Assembly (NCBI GenBank): GCA_910587765.1
Contig: CAJUNR010000005.1
Span: forward strand, 79,014-143,013
Source of the DNA: an uncultured Lachnospiraceae bacterium
GTDB lineage: Bacteria > Bacillota > Clostridia > Lachnospirales > Lachnospiraceae
Direction of reading: 5' to 3'
Length of the DNA stretch: 64,000 bases
The translations under genes were made by a program, and so were the position numbers. Of this stretch, positions 26,193 through 34,954 are shown piece after piece. The stretch's first letter is position 1, and every line of letters begins with the position of its first letter. The notes below the pieces were generated by a model. The model had not been told where the DNA came from. It saw only the letters and a program-made list of their open reading frames with translations, and made no database searches.

Positions 26193-27557
26193 ATGGATCT
26201 GATATTTGTTACGCATAATTCTGAAAAATGGATCAGCCGGTGCTTTGATTCTCTGCTGAGTTCGGATTACCGGCTGGAAAAACTAAATGTATTCGTAATT
26301 GACAATGCTTCCAGCGACGGAACGGTTCCCCTGCTGGAACAGTACAGAAACCGATTTTTCTGCTGCGGAAGTTATCAGTTGCTGCTTGAAGATAAAAATC
26401 ATGGTTTCGGCAGGGCGAATAATATTGCGGCAGGATCCGGCCATTCCGAAATTGTCGTATTTGTAAATATTGATACGGAGTTTTTTTCGGATACACTGTC
26501 GGTACTTGAACAGGAAATAAAACATTCTCACCGGAATATCGGTATATGGGAGATGCGGCAGTTCCCTTATGAACATCCGAAAATATATGATCCGGTCACC
26601 CTGGAGACATCCTGGAGCAGCGGTGCGGCGTTCGCGGTCCGGAGGGCCGTGTACGAACATGTCGGCGGCTTTGACGCTCTTTTTTTTATGTATGCGGAAG
26701 ATGTTGATTTTAGCTGGAGAGTCAGGGACTGCGGATATAAGATCCGGTACACTCCGAGGGCATCGATCAGACACTATACGTATTCGTCTGTGAACGAGAT
26801 AAAACCTCTGCAATACTGCTGCTCTATAATCAATGACCTTTATCTGCGGTATCGATACGGCAGTCTGCGGCAGCAGTTGATGGGCAACTGCCGTGTAATC
26901 AGCAGGCTGCTGCACAGAGAAGTTTACAAAGGAGCCCGGAGAGACCTTATAAAATATTATCTGGAACATTTTGGCAGAATCCGATTATGCAGACACCCCG
27001 CAGGCAAATCAGGAAATGCGGCAAAATTTGTTGGTTTTGAATATGAGGATGTGCGTTTGGGTGCGTTTTATTTCCGAAAGCGCTTAATAACCGCTCCGTC
27101 AATTGCCGTAATTATAAAAAATGATTTATTGAGCGACATCCATATACTGTTGTCCTGTCTGAAAAACCAGACATATCCTTCTATAAAATGGTACTTTGCC
27201 GGGCATCCGTTTGATGCGGAAGATATGGAGCTTACATATCTGGACCTGGAAGCACCGATATCAGCATTAGGAGATCCGTATTTCAGCATCGTAGATGAAC
27301 AATTTCTTTATTATGCCGATCATTTTGAAACTCTGATCAGTTCTTTGGTGAATCATTCATGTTTGGGAGCAAGGGATAATTGCCGGGGGGCAGATCAAAC
27401 GCCTGCCTTATCGGGAATCGTATTTCGTTCTGCCGCTCTTCAATCTTACAATAAAGGAATCTCCTTTTCTGATCTTTACGAATGTAAAGACATGGAAAAG
27501 CTGTTCCGACACATTATATGCATTGATGCAGAAACCAGAAGAATCTGGAGACATTAA
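26193..27557 (+). CDS. Family 2 glycosyltransferase (rhamnosyltransferase-like) with extra C-terminal GT2-like half
   Basis: A 454-residue protein. Residues 1-260 are a GT2 of the rhamnosyltransferase/WbbL type: LIFVTHNSEKWISRC, VIDNASSDGT, HGFGRANN, FVNIDTEF and later FFMYAEDVDFSWR. Residues about 290-454 begin SIAVIIKNDLLSDIHILL and LKNQTYPSIKWYFAG, which looks like the first strand-helix-strand of another GT2 domain, but no DxD follows. The second half may be a decayed or non-catalytic GT2-like domain that binds acceptor. The gene is one base from the permease of exporter 2, so it belongs to the same transcription unit. Confidence is high for the first domain. Confidence 0.88.
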   Translation: MDLIFVTHNSEKWISRCFDSLLSSDYRLEKLNVFVIDNASSDGTVPLLEQYRNRFFCCGSYQLLLEDKNHGFGRANNIAAGSGHSEIVVFVNIDTEFFSDTLSVLEQEIKHSHRNIGIWEMRQFPYEHPKIYDPVTLETSWSSGAAFAVRRAVYEHVGGFDALFFMYAEDVDFSWRVRDCGYKIRYTPRASIRHYTYSSVNEIKPLQYCCSIINDLYLRYRYGSLRQQLMGNCRVISRLLHREVYKGARRDLIKYYLEHFGRIRLCRHPAGKSGNAAKFVGFEYEDVRLGAFYFRKRLITAPSIAVIIKNDLLSDIHILLSCLKNQTYPSIKWYFAGHPFDAEDMELTYLDLEAPISALGDPYFSIVDEQFLYYADHFETLISSLVNHSCLGARDNCRGADQTPALSGIVFRSAALQSYNKGISFSDLYECKDMEKLFRHIICIDAETRRIWRH

Positions 27558-27558
27558 C

Positions 27559-28362
27559 ATGGGATTTATATATCAATTATTGAAAAAAATCGTTGCCAAC
27601 CGGCATCTGATCTATAGTCTGGCTAAAGATGATTTTAAATTACGGTTTGCAGGCTCCGGTTTGGGCGCCGTCTGGGGATTCATACAACCGCTGGTTACAA
27701 TATTGTTGTACTGGTTTGTCTTTCAGGTAGGATTCCGCTCCGGGAATGCACGCGGAGAAGTTCCCTATGTGTTATGGCTGATTGTAGGTATTGTACCCTG
27801 GTTCTTTTTTAATGAAGCCTGGAATGGTTCCATGAACTGTCTCTATGAATACAGTTTTCTTGTGAAAAAAGTGCTGTTTGATATTGAAATTCTTCCGATT
27901 GTGAAGATTTTATCATCTCTGTTTGTGCATCTGTTTTTTATAGACATTATCTTTATTTTATTTGCATCTTACGGGTACTATATCAGCCTGTACAACATAC
28001 AGCTTATTTACTATTTATTATGTGAGCTGGTTTTTGTCTATGCGTTGGCTCTGATCACCTCATCTATTGCTGCCTTTATCAAGGATACGGTTTTGTTTGT
28101 CGGTATTCTTCTGCAGATTTTTTTCTGGACAATTCCCATTGTCTGGTCTCCGGACAGCATGAGCGGTCTGGTGATTTCCATATTAAAATTAAACCCGGTG
28201 TATTATCTGGTGGAAGGTTTTCGTGATACTTTTGTAAATAAGGTCTGGTTTTGGGAAAAGCCCGGAGACATGCTGTATTTCTGGATTTTTATAAGTGTGC
28301 TTTTGTATGTCGGTATCTGGATGTACAAACGGCTCAATAAATATTTTGCAGATTTACTGTAA
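27559..28362 (+). CDS. ABC-2 polysaccharide export permease (Wzm/TagG-like), exporter 2
   Basis: A 267-residue integral membrane protein with about six spans. It begins in the cytoplasm (LRFAGSGLGAVWGFIQPL), has YVLWLIVGIVPWFFFNEAW, and ends with the ABC-2 landmark ILKLNPVYYLVEGFRD. The start at 27559 follows the upstream stop by one base and has GGAG nine bases before it; an in-frame ATG at 27523 would overlap the glycosyltransferase and is less likely. It pairs with the ATPase gene that begins 12 bases downstream. By family knowledge it moves an undecaprenyl-linked polymer across the membrane. Confidence 0.95.
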   Translation: MGFIYQLLKKIVANRHLIYSLAKDDFKLRFAGSGLGAVWGFIQPLVTILLYWFVFQVGFRSGNARGEVPYVLWLIVGIVPWFFFNEAWNGSMNCLYEYSFLVKKVLFDIEILPIVKILSSLFVHLFFIDIIFILFASYGYYISLYNIQLIYYLLCELVFVYALALITSSIAAFIKDTVLFVGILLQIFFWTIPIVWSPDSMSGLVISILKLNPVYYLVEGFRDTFVNKVWFWEKPGDMLYFWIFISVLLYVGIWMYKRLNKYFADLL

Positions 28363-28374
28363 GAGGAAACATTG

Positions 28375-29655
28375 ATGGAAACAGCAATTGAAGTAACAAA
28401 TCTGAATAAAATATATTCCATATATGAAAAACCTTCGCAAAGACTGATCGACGCACTGGGTCTGTCCAGGACAAACCGCGGAAAAGATTTCTATGCCCTG
28501 CAGGATATCAGTTTTTCTGTTGAAAAAGGAAAAACGCTTGGAATTATCGGCGAAAACGGAGCAGGGAAATCCACGCTCCTGAAAATACTGACCGGCGTGC
28601 TGTCTCCCTCGTCCGGCGATATCAAAATTCATGGAAAGGTATCGGCGCTGCTGGAACTGGGGACTGGTTTTAACCCTGAATATACCGGAATTGAAAATAT
28701 CTACCTCAGCGGTAACATCAATGGATTGAAGAAAGAGGTTATCGAAAAAAAGGCGCAGGAAATTATCGCTTTTGCCGATATCGGAGACTTTATTTATCAG
28801 AAGGTAAAAACCTATTCCAGCGGTATGTTCGCAAGACTGGCTTTCTCCGTTGCAGTTCATATTGATCCGGAAATTTTAATCGTAGATGAGGCGCTGGCAG
28901 TCGGCGATCTGTTCTTTCAGCAAAAATGCAATTTATATATGAAGGAAAAGATGAAGGACTGCACGATTCTGCTTGTCACCCATGATATGTCAAGCATTGC
29001 CAATATGGCGGATGACGTAATTGTTCTATCCAAAGGCAGACAGGTATTTTATGGGGAACCGCTGGAGGCAATCGAATATTATACGAAAAAAACGCATTCG
29101 GATCTGTTCCAGAAAGAACACGAACCGAACTCGGAGTCTCAGGATGCAGTTCTTTCTGATTGGAATGCAGAAAACCAGTGGATTTCCATAAAACCAGATG
29201 ATCTGGGCGGAGCTTTGGAAGCCCGAATAGAGGCGTTTCGATTATTCGTTTCCGACGAAGAATACAAAGGATATGTCCAAAACAATGATCTGATCAAGAT
29301 CCAAATGCTGGTATCCTCCCGGAAAGATATTCATAATCTGATCGTAGGATATCAGGTAAAGGACAAATACGGCAATACCATTTTTGGAGAAAACACTCAC
29401 AGTTCCGGTTTAAAAGAAAAAGGAATTTTAAAAAATACAAAATATCTGATTCAGATCACCTTTTACTGGCCGGAAATACAGAAGAATGAATACTTTCTGA
29501 CGCTGGGTCTGGGAGAAGGTTCTCATGAATTATCTCATGTGATTCAGTGCTGGGCACACAATATATTTGAATTCAGCAGCATAACCAGCCTCCCGGATCA
29601 CGGACTGTTTAACAGAAAACTGAATAGTTATTCGATAAAGGAAATGATGATATGA
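28375..29655 (+). CDS. ABC exporter ATPase with C-terminal glycan-recognition domain (Wzt-like), exporter 2
   Basis: A 426-residue ATPase. Walker A GENGAGKST is at residues 59-67; YSSGMFARLAFS is the signature; ILIVDEALAVGD is Walker B with the Wzt-type AVGD; LLVTHDMSS gives the switch histidine. After about residue 275 comes a beta-rich extension (VGYQVKDKYGNTIFGEN, YFLTLGLGEGSHELS) of the Wzt C-terminal type. GAGG lies just upstream of ATG 28375; a TTG three bases earlier is also possible. The extension shares layout but little sequence with those of exporters 1 and 3, implying a different glycan. The stop overlaps the next gene by four bases. Confidence 0.95.
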   Translation: METAIEVTNLNKIYSIYEKPSQRLIDALGLSRTNRGKDFYALQDISFSVEKGKTLGIIGENGAGKSTLLKILTGVLSPSSGDIKIHGKVSALLELGTGFNPEYTGIENIYLSGNINGLKKEVIEKKAQEIIAFADIGDFIYQKVKTYSSGMFARLAFSVAVHIDPEILIVDEALAVGDLFFQQKCNLYMKEKMKDCTILLVTHDMSSIANMADDVIVLSKGRQVFYGEPLEAIEYYTKKTHSDLFQKEHEPNSESQDAVLSDWNAENQWISIKPDDLGGALEARIEAFRLFVSDEEYKGYVQNNDLIKIQMLVSSRKDIHNLIVGYQVKDKYGNTIFGENTHSSGLKEKGILKNTKYLIQITFYWPEIQKNEYFLTLGLGEGSHELSHVIQCWAHNIFEFSSITSLPDHGLFNRKLNSYSIKEMMI

Positions 29656-30077
29656 AGAAGAAAATTGTTGTTTTGGCGCTAGTCTCCGTCCTGTATATCC
29701 TTTTCTTCCCTGTTTTCTTTCATAATGTCCTTTATAAACAATATACAATTAATATCCATACTGCGGGAGAGAAGTGTCCGGAGTCCGGGGGAACGGAAGT
29801 ATGGATTAACCGGATTCTTGCTGACGGTCAGGAAACGGATCTGTCCGCATACGCTCTTGCGGACGGCTGGGAATATAACGGAAGAATATTTTCCTCAGGC
29901 AGTTCCGAATGTACGCTTACCTTAAAGCTGCATGCAGTGAAAAAGATTGAAATTGAATTTGTCACTCATCCGTATTCCGGCATCGTGCAGATACAAAGCC
30001 GCGATAAGAAGATTGACACAGTCAATCTGTATTCCGATACAGAATCTTATGTCATCAAAGATTTTATCATTGATTAA
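29652..30077 (+). CDS. Small membrane-anchored extracytoplasmic protein
   Basis: A 141-residue protein with an N-terminal anchor (residues about 4-23, KIVVLALVSVLYILFFPVFF) and a mostly beta-strand outer domain rich in short turns (GGTEVWINRILADG, GWEYNGRIFSSG). No lipobox cysteine is present. It overlaps the ATPase gene by four bases (ATGA) and is 13 bases from the methyltransferase gene, so it is co-transcribed with exporter 2. A fold resembling a small sugar-binding jelly-roll is possible but not demonstrable here. I do not recognise a family. Its position suggests a role at the outer mouth of the exporter or in attaching the exported glycan. Confidence 0.75.
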   Translation: MKKKIVVLALVSVLYILFFPVFFHNVLYKQYTINIHTAGEKCPESGGTEVWINRILADGQETDLSAYALADGWEYNGRIFSSGSSECTLTLKLHAVKKIEIEFVTHPYSGIVQIQSRDKKIDTVNLYSDTESYVIKDFIID

Positions 30078-30090
30078 TAAGAGGTGCGAA

Positions 30091-31278
30091 ATGAAAGAAT
30101 GGAACATTCATAAGACCATATTTGAAGCGGATCAGATCAATCCGGGGCTTGCAGTCTCTCCCTGGTCAGGTCACCGGCAGTTTGCGTATGACCTGATCGG
30201 TTTCTTACAACCGCAGAAAATCGTTGAACTTGGGACCCATTACGGTTGTTCGCTCTTCTCCTTCCTGCAGGCCTGCAAAGATCTGGATTTGAATACCGGG
30301 ATATCGGCCGTTGACAGTTGGGAGGGCGATAAACAGGCGGGCTTCTATGGGGAAGAAGTAATTGAAACTGTAAAACGTACCGTCAAAGAATTTTTCCCCG
30401 ACCAGAATGTAACGCTGATTAGAAAATACTTTAATGAAGCAGCCAAAGAAGTATCTGACAATTCCATTGACATTCTCCACATCGACGGACTGCATACTTA
30501 TGACGCCGTCTCAGAGGATTTTCGGACCTGGCTTCCGAAATTAAAAGAAAATGGGATTGTTCTTTTTCATGATATAGCCAGCAAATTAAAATATGGAACA
30601 AATGATTTCTGGGAAGAACTAAAACAAAAATATTCCAGTTATTATACTTTCGAGCATAGCTGGGGGCTGGGAGTACTGTTTCCCAAAGGCGATCGGGTTT
30701 TCAAAATGCTCGAGGACAACAACATGCGGGATAAAATGCTGATTTATGAGTATTATGCGGAAAACCTGCTTTTAAACATACAGTTGTTGGATCATCAGAA
30801 AATGGTATGCGAACGGGATCAGGCGATGGCATCCATGACAGAAATGATCAACGAGCGGGACAAGACCATCGCTTCTATGACCGATATGATTAACGAACGG
30901 GATCAGGCAGAACGCTCCATGACGGAGATGATCAACGAGCGGGACAAAACCATTGCTTCTATGACCAATATGATCAATGAACGGGATAAAGCGGAACAGG
31001 TTATGACGGAAATGATCGATGAACGGGATAAAGCGGAACAGACTATGACGGAAATGATCAATGAACGGGACAAGACGATTGCCTCTATGACCGATATGAT
31101 CAATGAACGGGACAAAAGCATTGCTTCTATGACGAATCTGATTGACGATAAAGACAAAGCAATAGAGTCTATGACTGCGATGATCGATGAACGGGACGCC
31201 TGTATCAGCTCCATGACCGATATGATTGACGAACGGGATCGTTATATCGCGGAATTGACCGCGGATTTGGAGAAATAA
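30091..31278 (+). CDS. SAM methyltransferase with tandem-repeat coiled coil (WbdD-like ruler/terminator candidate)
   Basis: A 395-residue protein. Residues about 20-210 form a class I methyltransferase (KIVELGTHYGCSLFSFL, ISAVDSWEGDKQ, DILHIDGLHTYDAV, LFHDIA). Residues 249-388 are ten units of a 14-residue repeat (consensus MTEMINERDKTIAS), two heptads each, giving an uninterrupted coiled coil. The start at 30091 follows AAGAGGTGCG; the longer open frame upstream overlaps the preceding gene. In E. coli O9a, WbdD carries an activity domain and a coiled coil whose length sets polymer length; the same combination next to a Wzm/Wzt pair suggests a similar role. That link is inference. The C-terminal ruler would change with repeat number. 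Confidence 0.88.
   Translation: MKEWNIHKTIFEADQINPGLAVSPWSGHRQFAYDLIGFLQPQKIVELGTHYGCSLFSFLQACKDLDLNTGISAVDSWEGDKQAGFYGEEVIETVKRTVKEFFPDQNVTLIRKYFNEAAKEVSDNSIDILHIDGLHTYDAVSEDFRTWLPKLKENGIVLFHDIASKLKYGTNDFWEELKQKYSSYYTFEHSWGLGVLFPKGDRVFKMLEDNNMRDKMLIYEYYAENLLLNIQLLDHQKMVCERDQAMASMTEMINERDKTIASMTDMINERDQAERSMTEMINERDKTIASMTNMINERDKAEQVMTEMIDERDKAEQTMTEMINERDKTIASMTDMINERDKSIASMTNLIDDKDKAIESMTAMIDERDACISSMTDMIDERDRYIAELTADLEK
30835..31254 (+). repeat. Ten tandem 42-bp coding repeats
   Basis: Ten in-frame 42-bp units begin at 30835, 30877 and so on, each starting ATG and encoding M-T-x-M-I-x-E-R-D-x plus four residues. Several units are nearly identical at DNA level (for example units 1, 3 and 6), while units 8-10 are more diverged. 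The period is a multiple of three and of the heptad, so gain or loss of units would lengthen or shorten the coiled coil without changing frame. Confidence 0.93.
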
Positions 31279-31279
31279 G

Positions 31280-33274
31280 ATGGAGTTAACTATTTCATTT
31301 GATTATGATATCTATTGTTTCGATATTTTTGACACGATTCTGGCAAGAACGGTTGCACCGGAATACGTCAAAAAATTATGGGCCAGAGACATCAAAGATT
31401 TTTACCGCACAGCTGCCTCCTGTGACGAGGTATACAAAATCAGGAACCGGACAGAAGCCGCTCTCTGTGCGGCAAACAGCCAGGCCGGGGATGATCTTGA
31501 ATTTCGCTTAAACGACTTGTATGCTTCCATGTTCGGTGAACTGAAACTTGATGATTCTGTGACTTGTCCGGACTTTGTTCGGACGGCGTATGCCCTGGAA
31601 CTGGAGATTGAGAAGCGCGTTCAAGTACCGTGTACGGATACTGTTGACTGTATAAAACGTTTGAAAGAGGCGGGGAAAAGAATCGTCTGTATTTCAGATT
31701 TCTATGCACCGCGGGAGTTTATCAAAGCGTTGCTGACTCATCATCAGCTTGACGGATACATAGACAGTATCTATATATCGTCTGAATACTTGATGACAAA
31801 GCGAAGCGGAAAACTGTACGATCTCGTTTTTGCGGACCTTGGACAGCCATTAGAAAAGATCCTCATGATTGGCGACAATCGTTGTTCCGATTATGAGATT
31901 CCGTTATCGAAGGGACTCTCTGCATTCTGGCTCGATCGGTCGGAACAGACAGCATTCTATGAGAATTTTAACCAGAAACGGAAAAAAGATGTTGCATCTG
32001 AGTTATACGGTGTTTACAAACTGACAGACCGGGCATCCTATGAAGATCTTTCCTTCAGTTTATACCTTTTTATTCAAAAGTTGTATAACCGTCTGCAAAC
32101 CGGAAGAATTCGGCATGTGTTCTTCCTTTCAAGAGAAGGAGAGTTCTTAAAAAAATTATTTGATCTTTATCAGGAACGCAGGCTTTTCGGAACGGAACTT
32201 AAAATAACGACACATTATCTGATGGTATCGAGAAAATCTACTTTTATCGCGTCCCTGAGAGCGCTTGAAGAGGAAGACTTCGAGATAATCTTTCGGCAAT
32301 ATGTAAACATATCGCTGTTTGATTTCCTGTCCAGCCTCGGATTTAAAGAGGAGGAGCAGCTTGCGGTCAGCCGGGAACTGAACGTTGACCTGTATGAAAA
32401 GCAAAATGATCTGCCCCGTAACGAAATCTTTCAAAGGTTGACAGGAAATCACCTGTTCAGGCAACTTTACGAACAAAAAAGAACGGAGCAGAAAAAGAAT
32501 TTTACAGAATATTTAAACTCTTTTCAAGTCGATTTTTCCCGGCAGCCATTCTGCATCATCGATGTGGGATGGAAAGGGACGATACAGGATAACCTTTTTC
32601 TGCTTTTGGAAGGGAAACAGAAAATCGTGGGACTTTACCTGGGACTGGCAGCGCCCGGAAAGGAAACGCCTTTAAATGAAAAAGAGGGGCTGATTTTTTC
32701 CTGTGTTGACGGAATCTCGAAATATTATGATGTTTATAGTGAGAACACTTCCATCTTTGAGGTAATTCTGGGCGCGTCCCACGGCAGCGCCGACCATTAT
32801 CAAAAGCATGCGGATAAAATAACAGTTATAACCGCTGAAAAGCGGGAAGAACGGGAACTTTACGAAAATGTAATACGTCCTCTGCAAAATAAAATTGAAA
32901 AAGTATTTCAGAAAATCGACCAGTGTCTGATTGATTGGGCCTGTGATCTCCCGAAACTGGAATACATTTTTGCGGATATTCATGCGCGGCTTGTTTTTAA
33001 GCCCGTCCGGGAACAGATGGATCTCTTTTATAAAATCTATCATTTTGAAAATTTCGGTGTTTTTGAATTTACCAGATTTAAAACCAGGAATCGTCTGTCA
33101 GTGATAGAAAGAATCCGTAATATCCGGAAATTATGCAAAGAAAAAAGAAGTTTCTTTGCCTCCGGTTTCTGGGGAGTAATCTCTTTGAGGGATGCCGGTT
33201 TGTCTTTCCTGATACGAATCTACGGAAGCTATATGTATCAGCATTACTATTTACACAAAAGGGATGAAACGTAA
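31280..33274 (+). CDS. HAD-superfamily hydrolase-like protein (COG5610-like)
   Basis: A 664-residue protein. The N-terminal part holds HAD motif I in the DIFDT form (residues 15-19, CFDIFDTILAR), a cap region, VCISDFYAP (motif II) and ILMIGDNRCSDYE (motifs III/IV) near 195-210. A second half begins at about 270 with RHVFFLSREGEFLKKLFDLY and contains FCIIDVGWKGTIQDNL near 415-430. I recognise this two-part layout as the predicted hydrolase family COG5610, which recurs in polysaccharide loci. The substrate is unknown; a phosphatase or phospho-transfer step on a lipid or sugar intermediate is possible. It begins one base after the ruler gene stop and abuts the next gene, so it is in the same operon. 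Confidence 0.82.
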   Translation: MELTISFDYDIYCFDIFDTILARTVAPEYVKKLWARDIKDFYRTAASCDEVYKIRNRTEAALCAANSQAGDDLEFRLNDLYASMFGELKLDDSVTCPDFVRTAYALELEIEKRVQVPCTDTVDCIKRLKEAGKRIVCISDFYAPREFIKALLTHHQLDGYIDSIYISSEYLMTKRSGKLYDLVFADLGQPLEKILMIGDNRCSDYEIPLSKGLSAFWLDRSEQTAFYENFNQKRKKDVASELYGVYKLTDRASYEDLSFSLYLFIQKLYNRLQTGRIRHVFFLSREGEFLKKLFDLYQERRLFGTELKITTHYLMVSRKSTFIASLRALEEEDFEIIFRQYVNISLFDFLSSLGFKEEEQLAVSRELNVDLYEKQNDLPRNEIFQRLTGNHLFRQLYEQKRTEQKKNFTEYLNSFQVDFSRQPFCIIDVGWKGTIQDNLFLLLEGKQKIVGLYLGLAAPGKETPLNEKEGLIFSCVDGISKYYDVYSENTSIFEVILGASHGSADHYQKHADKITVITAEKREERELYENVIRPLQNKIEKVFQKIDQCLIDWACDLPKLEYIFADIHARLVFKPVREQMDLFYKIYHFENFGVFEFTRFKTRNRLSVIERIRNIRKLCKEKRSFFASGFWGVISLRDAGLSFLIRIYGSYMYQHYYLHKRDET

Positions 33275-34474
33275 ATGAAATGGGCTATACTGTTGGGTTC
33301 TGCTGCGGTAGGAGGCGGAACTTATGTGATTTTTGAACACGCGGTCAAAGCGCGGAAAAAGGGCGAGGACGTCACCATCATAACCTCAGAGCATGTGGAT
33401 GAAAGTGAACTGTACTGGTACCCGGAAGCCAGAGCGCTGAACTGGAAGACCTTCGATGAGGCCGGCGATGAGGAATACGATCTTGTAATCAACACATGGT
33501 GGCGCCTCGTGTACGAGTCTTATCGGATTCGAGGAAAAAAATATCTCTATTTTGTACAGTCGATCGAATCACGTTTTTACGGAGAAGAGGAAAAACCGCT
33601 TCGGCAGTTGGCGGAAGCGACCTATATGCTGCCGATGCCTGTAATTACGGAAGCAACCTGGATCCAAAAATATCTGAGGCACAATTATCTGAAAGAATCC
33701 ATCCTTGTCCGCAATGGAATCAGAAAAGAGAGTTATTGTCCGGAAGGGAACTTCGTTGCAGCGCGTGAAAAAGGGAAATTACGTGTTCTTGTAGAAGGCC
33801 CGGTTACGGTAGATTTTAAGAATGTTCCGAAAACAGTCCGGCTCTGCAGGCAGTCGAGGGCCGACGAGATATGGCTGCTGACTTCCTCTGAGATTACCTC
33901 TTTTGAAGGAGTGGACAGAGTTTTTTCAAAAGTCCCGATTTTTAAGACTCCCGAAATATACCGTTCCTGCGATGTGATTGTGAAGCTGAGTTATGTCGAA
34001 GGCATGTTCGGACCTCCGTTGGAAATGTTCCATTGCGGAGGGACTTCGATCACTTATGACGTTACCGGACATGATGAATATATTGTCCACGGCTACAATG
34101 GACTGGTCGTCAGACGGGATGATGACGAACAGGTGATTCGATATATCAATCAGTTGAAAGATGATCCGGAATATCTGGAGAAGCTGAAGAAAGGCGCCCT
34201 GGATACCGCCCGTAAATGGATTAACTGGGAGGAATCGTCAGAATGTTTTTATCACGCCGTCCGTAAATTATGGGAATCAACCACAGAAGTGACTCAGGAG
34301 AGAATGGAAATGGAAAGTAAATTTCATTTCCAATCTTATGTGATTGCGGAGGATTATCATAATGAATTGAAGATTTATCAGGAAAAACGAATACTTAAAA
34401 GGATATATTACAGGGTTCGGGATGTGGTGCCAAAAAGAGTGCGGCAGGCTGTTTTGAAAATTATAAAAGGCTAA
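33275..34474 (+). CDS. GT4-like glycosyltransferase
   Basis: A 399-residue GT-B fold enzyme. The first half reads WAILLGSAAVGGGTYVIFEHA, typical of the N-terminal Rossmann domain, and the second half has LRVLVEGPVTVDFKNV, VIVKLSYVEGMFGPPLEMF and the donor-site GHDEYIVHGYNGLVV. The EGMFGPPLEMFHCGG stretch corresponds to the EX7E region of GT4 enzymes, with the first Glu visible and the second at EMF. The ATG abuts the preceding stop. It probably completes the set of enzymes for the glycan of exporter 2. This is the last gene before an AT-rich stretch with a different character. Confidence 0.85.
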   Translation: MKWAILLGSAAVGGGTYVIFEHAVKARKKGEDVTIITSEHVDESELYWYPEARALNWKTFDEAGDEEYDLVINTWWRLVYESYRIRGKKYLYFVQSIESRFYGEEEKPLRQLAEATYMLPMPVITEATWIQKYLRHNYLKESILVRNGIRKESYCPEGNFVAAREKGKLRVLVEGPVTVDFKNVPKTVRLCRQSRADEIWLLTSSEITSFEGVDRVFSKVPIFKTPEIYRSCDVIVKLSYVEGMFGPPLEMFHCGGTSITYDVTGHDEYIVHGYNGLVVRRDDDEQVIRYINQLKDDPEYLEKLKKGALDTARKWINWEESSECFYHAVRKLWESTTEVTQERMEMESKFHFQSYVIAEDYHNELKIYQEKRILKRIYYRVRDVVPKRVRQAVLKIIKG

Positions 34475-34546
34475 ATTAATTAAAAGTAAAATTGCGGTTC
34501 TGCACGTATCTCAAAATTATTAGTAGTAGTTAGGAGAGATTAGATA

Positions 34547-34954
34547 ATGTGTATGAGACAAAAGCTCCAAAAAAGTATTTTATATTTTAGTTTGGCAATG
34601 ATAATATGTTATTCCATTTCAACAACTGTACTGGCTGCGGAAAGCAGCCAAAAAAATTCGGAAAATACAGAAGAGTGGATGGAGATACCGATAAACGGGA
34701 GAGGAATAAAAATTGTAAATAACGACGGTGCAGAAATTATAGTGGTTGACCGATTTGGCGGAATATATTTGAACGGAGACGTATATTTCAATTATGAAAA
34801 ATATGAAAAAAACGAAAACGGGATTTCTGAAAAAGCAGGCGTGAACAATTTCAATCTTATCATCGTTTATGTTATGTTGATTCTATTATATGTACTTTGC
34901 TTTATTATGTTATGCAGAGATAAAATATGGAAGGTCTCACAGAATGAAAAATAA
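34547..34954 (+). CDS. Small type I membrane protein with signal peptide
   Basis: A 135-residue protein. Residues 1-31 look like a signal peptide ending in TTVLAAES. A short outer domain follows (IVNNDGAEIIVVDRFGGIYLNG), and a second hydrophobic segment at about 105-126 (NLIIVYVMLILLYVLCFIML) anchors the C-terminus. AGGAGAG lies upstream of the ATG at 34547. The end overlaps the next gene by 11 bases, so the two are coupled. No family is recognised. Codon use is AT-rich like the three genes that follow, unlike the exporter 2 cluster upstream. Confidence 0.75.
   Translation: MCMRQKLQKSILYFSLAMIICYSISTTVLAAESSQKNSENTEEWMEIPINGRGIKIVNNDGAEIIVVDRFGGIYLNGDVYFNYEKYEKNENGISEKAGVNNFNLIIVYVMLILLYVLCFIMLCRDKIWKVSQNEK

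Noticed and set aside
30903..31214. Minus-strand open frame of 103 codons opposite the repeats
   Set aside because: It is the mirror of the 42-bp repeats in the methyltransferase gene; a repeat with no stop in one frame often has none in another. No ribosome site.
30835..31254. Regularly spaced repeats resembling a CRISPR array
   Set aside because: The units are contiguous, 42 bp, in frame and coding, with no unique spacers and no cas genes nearby.
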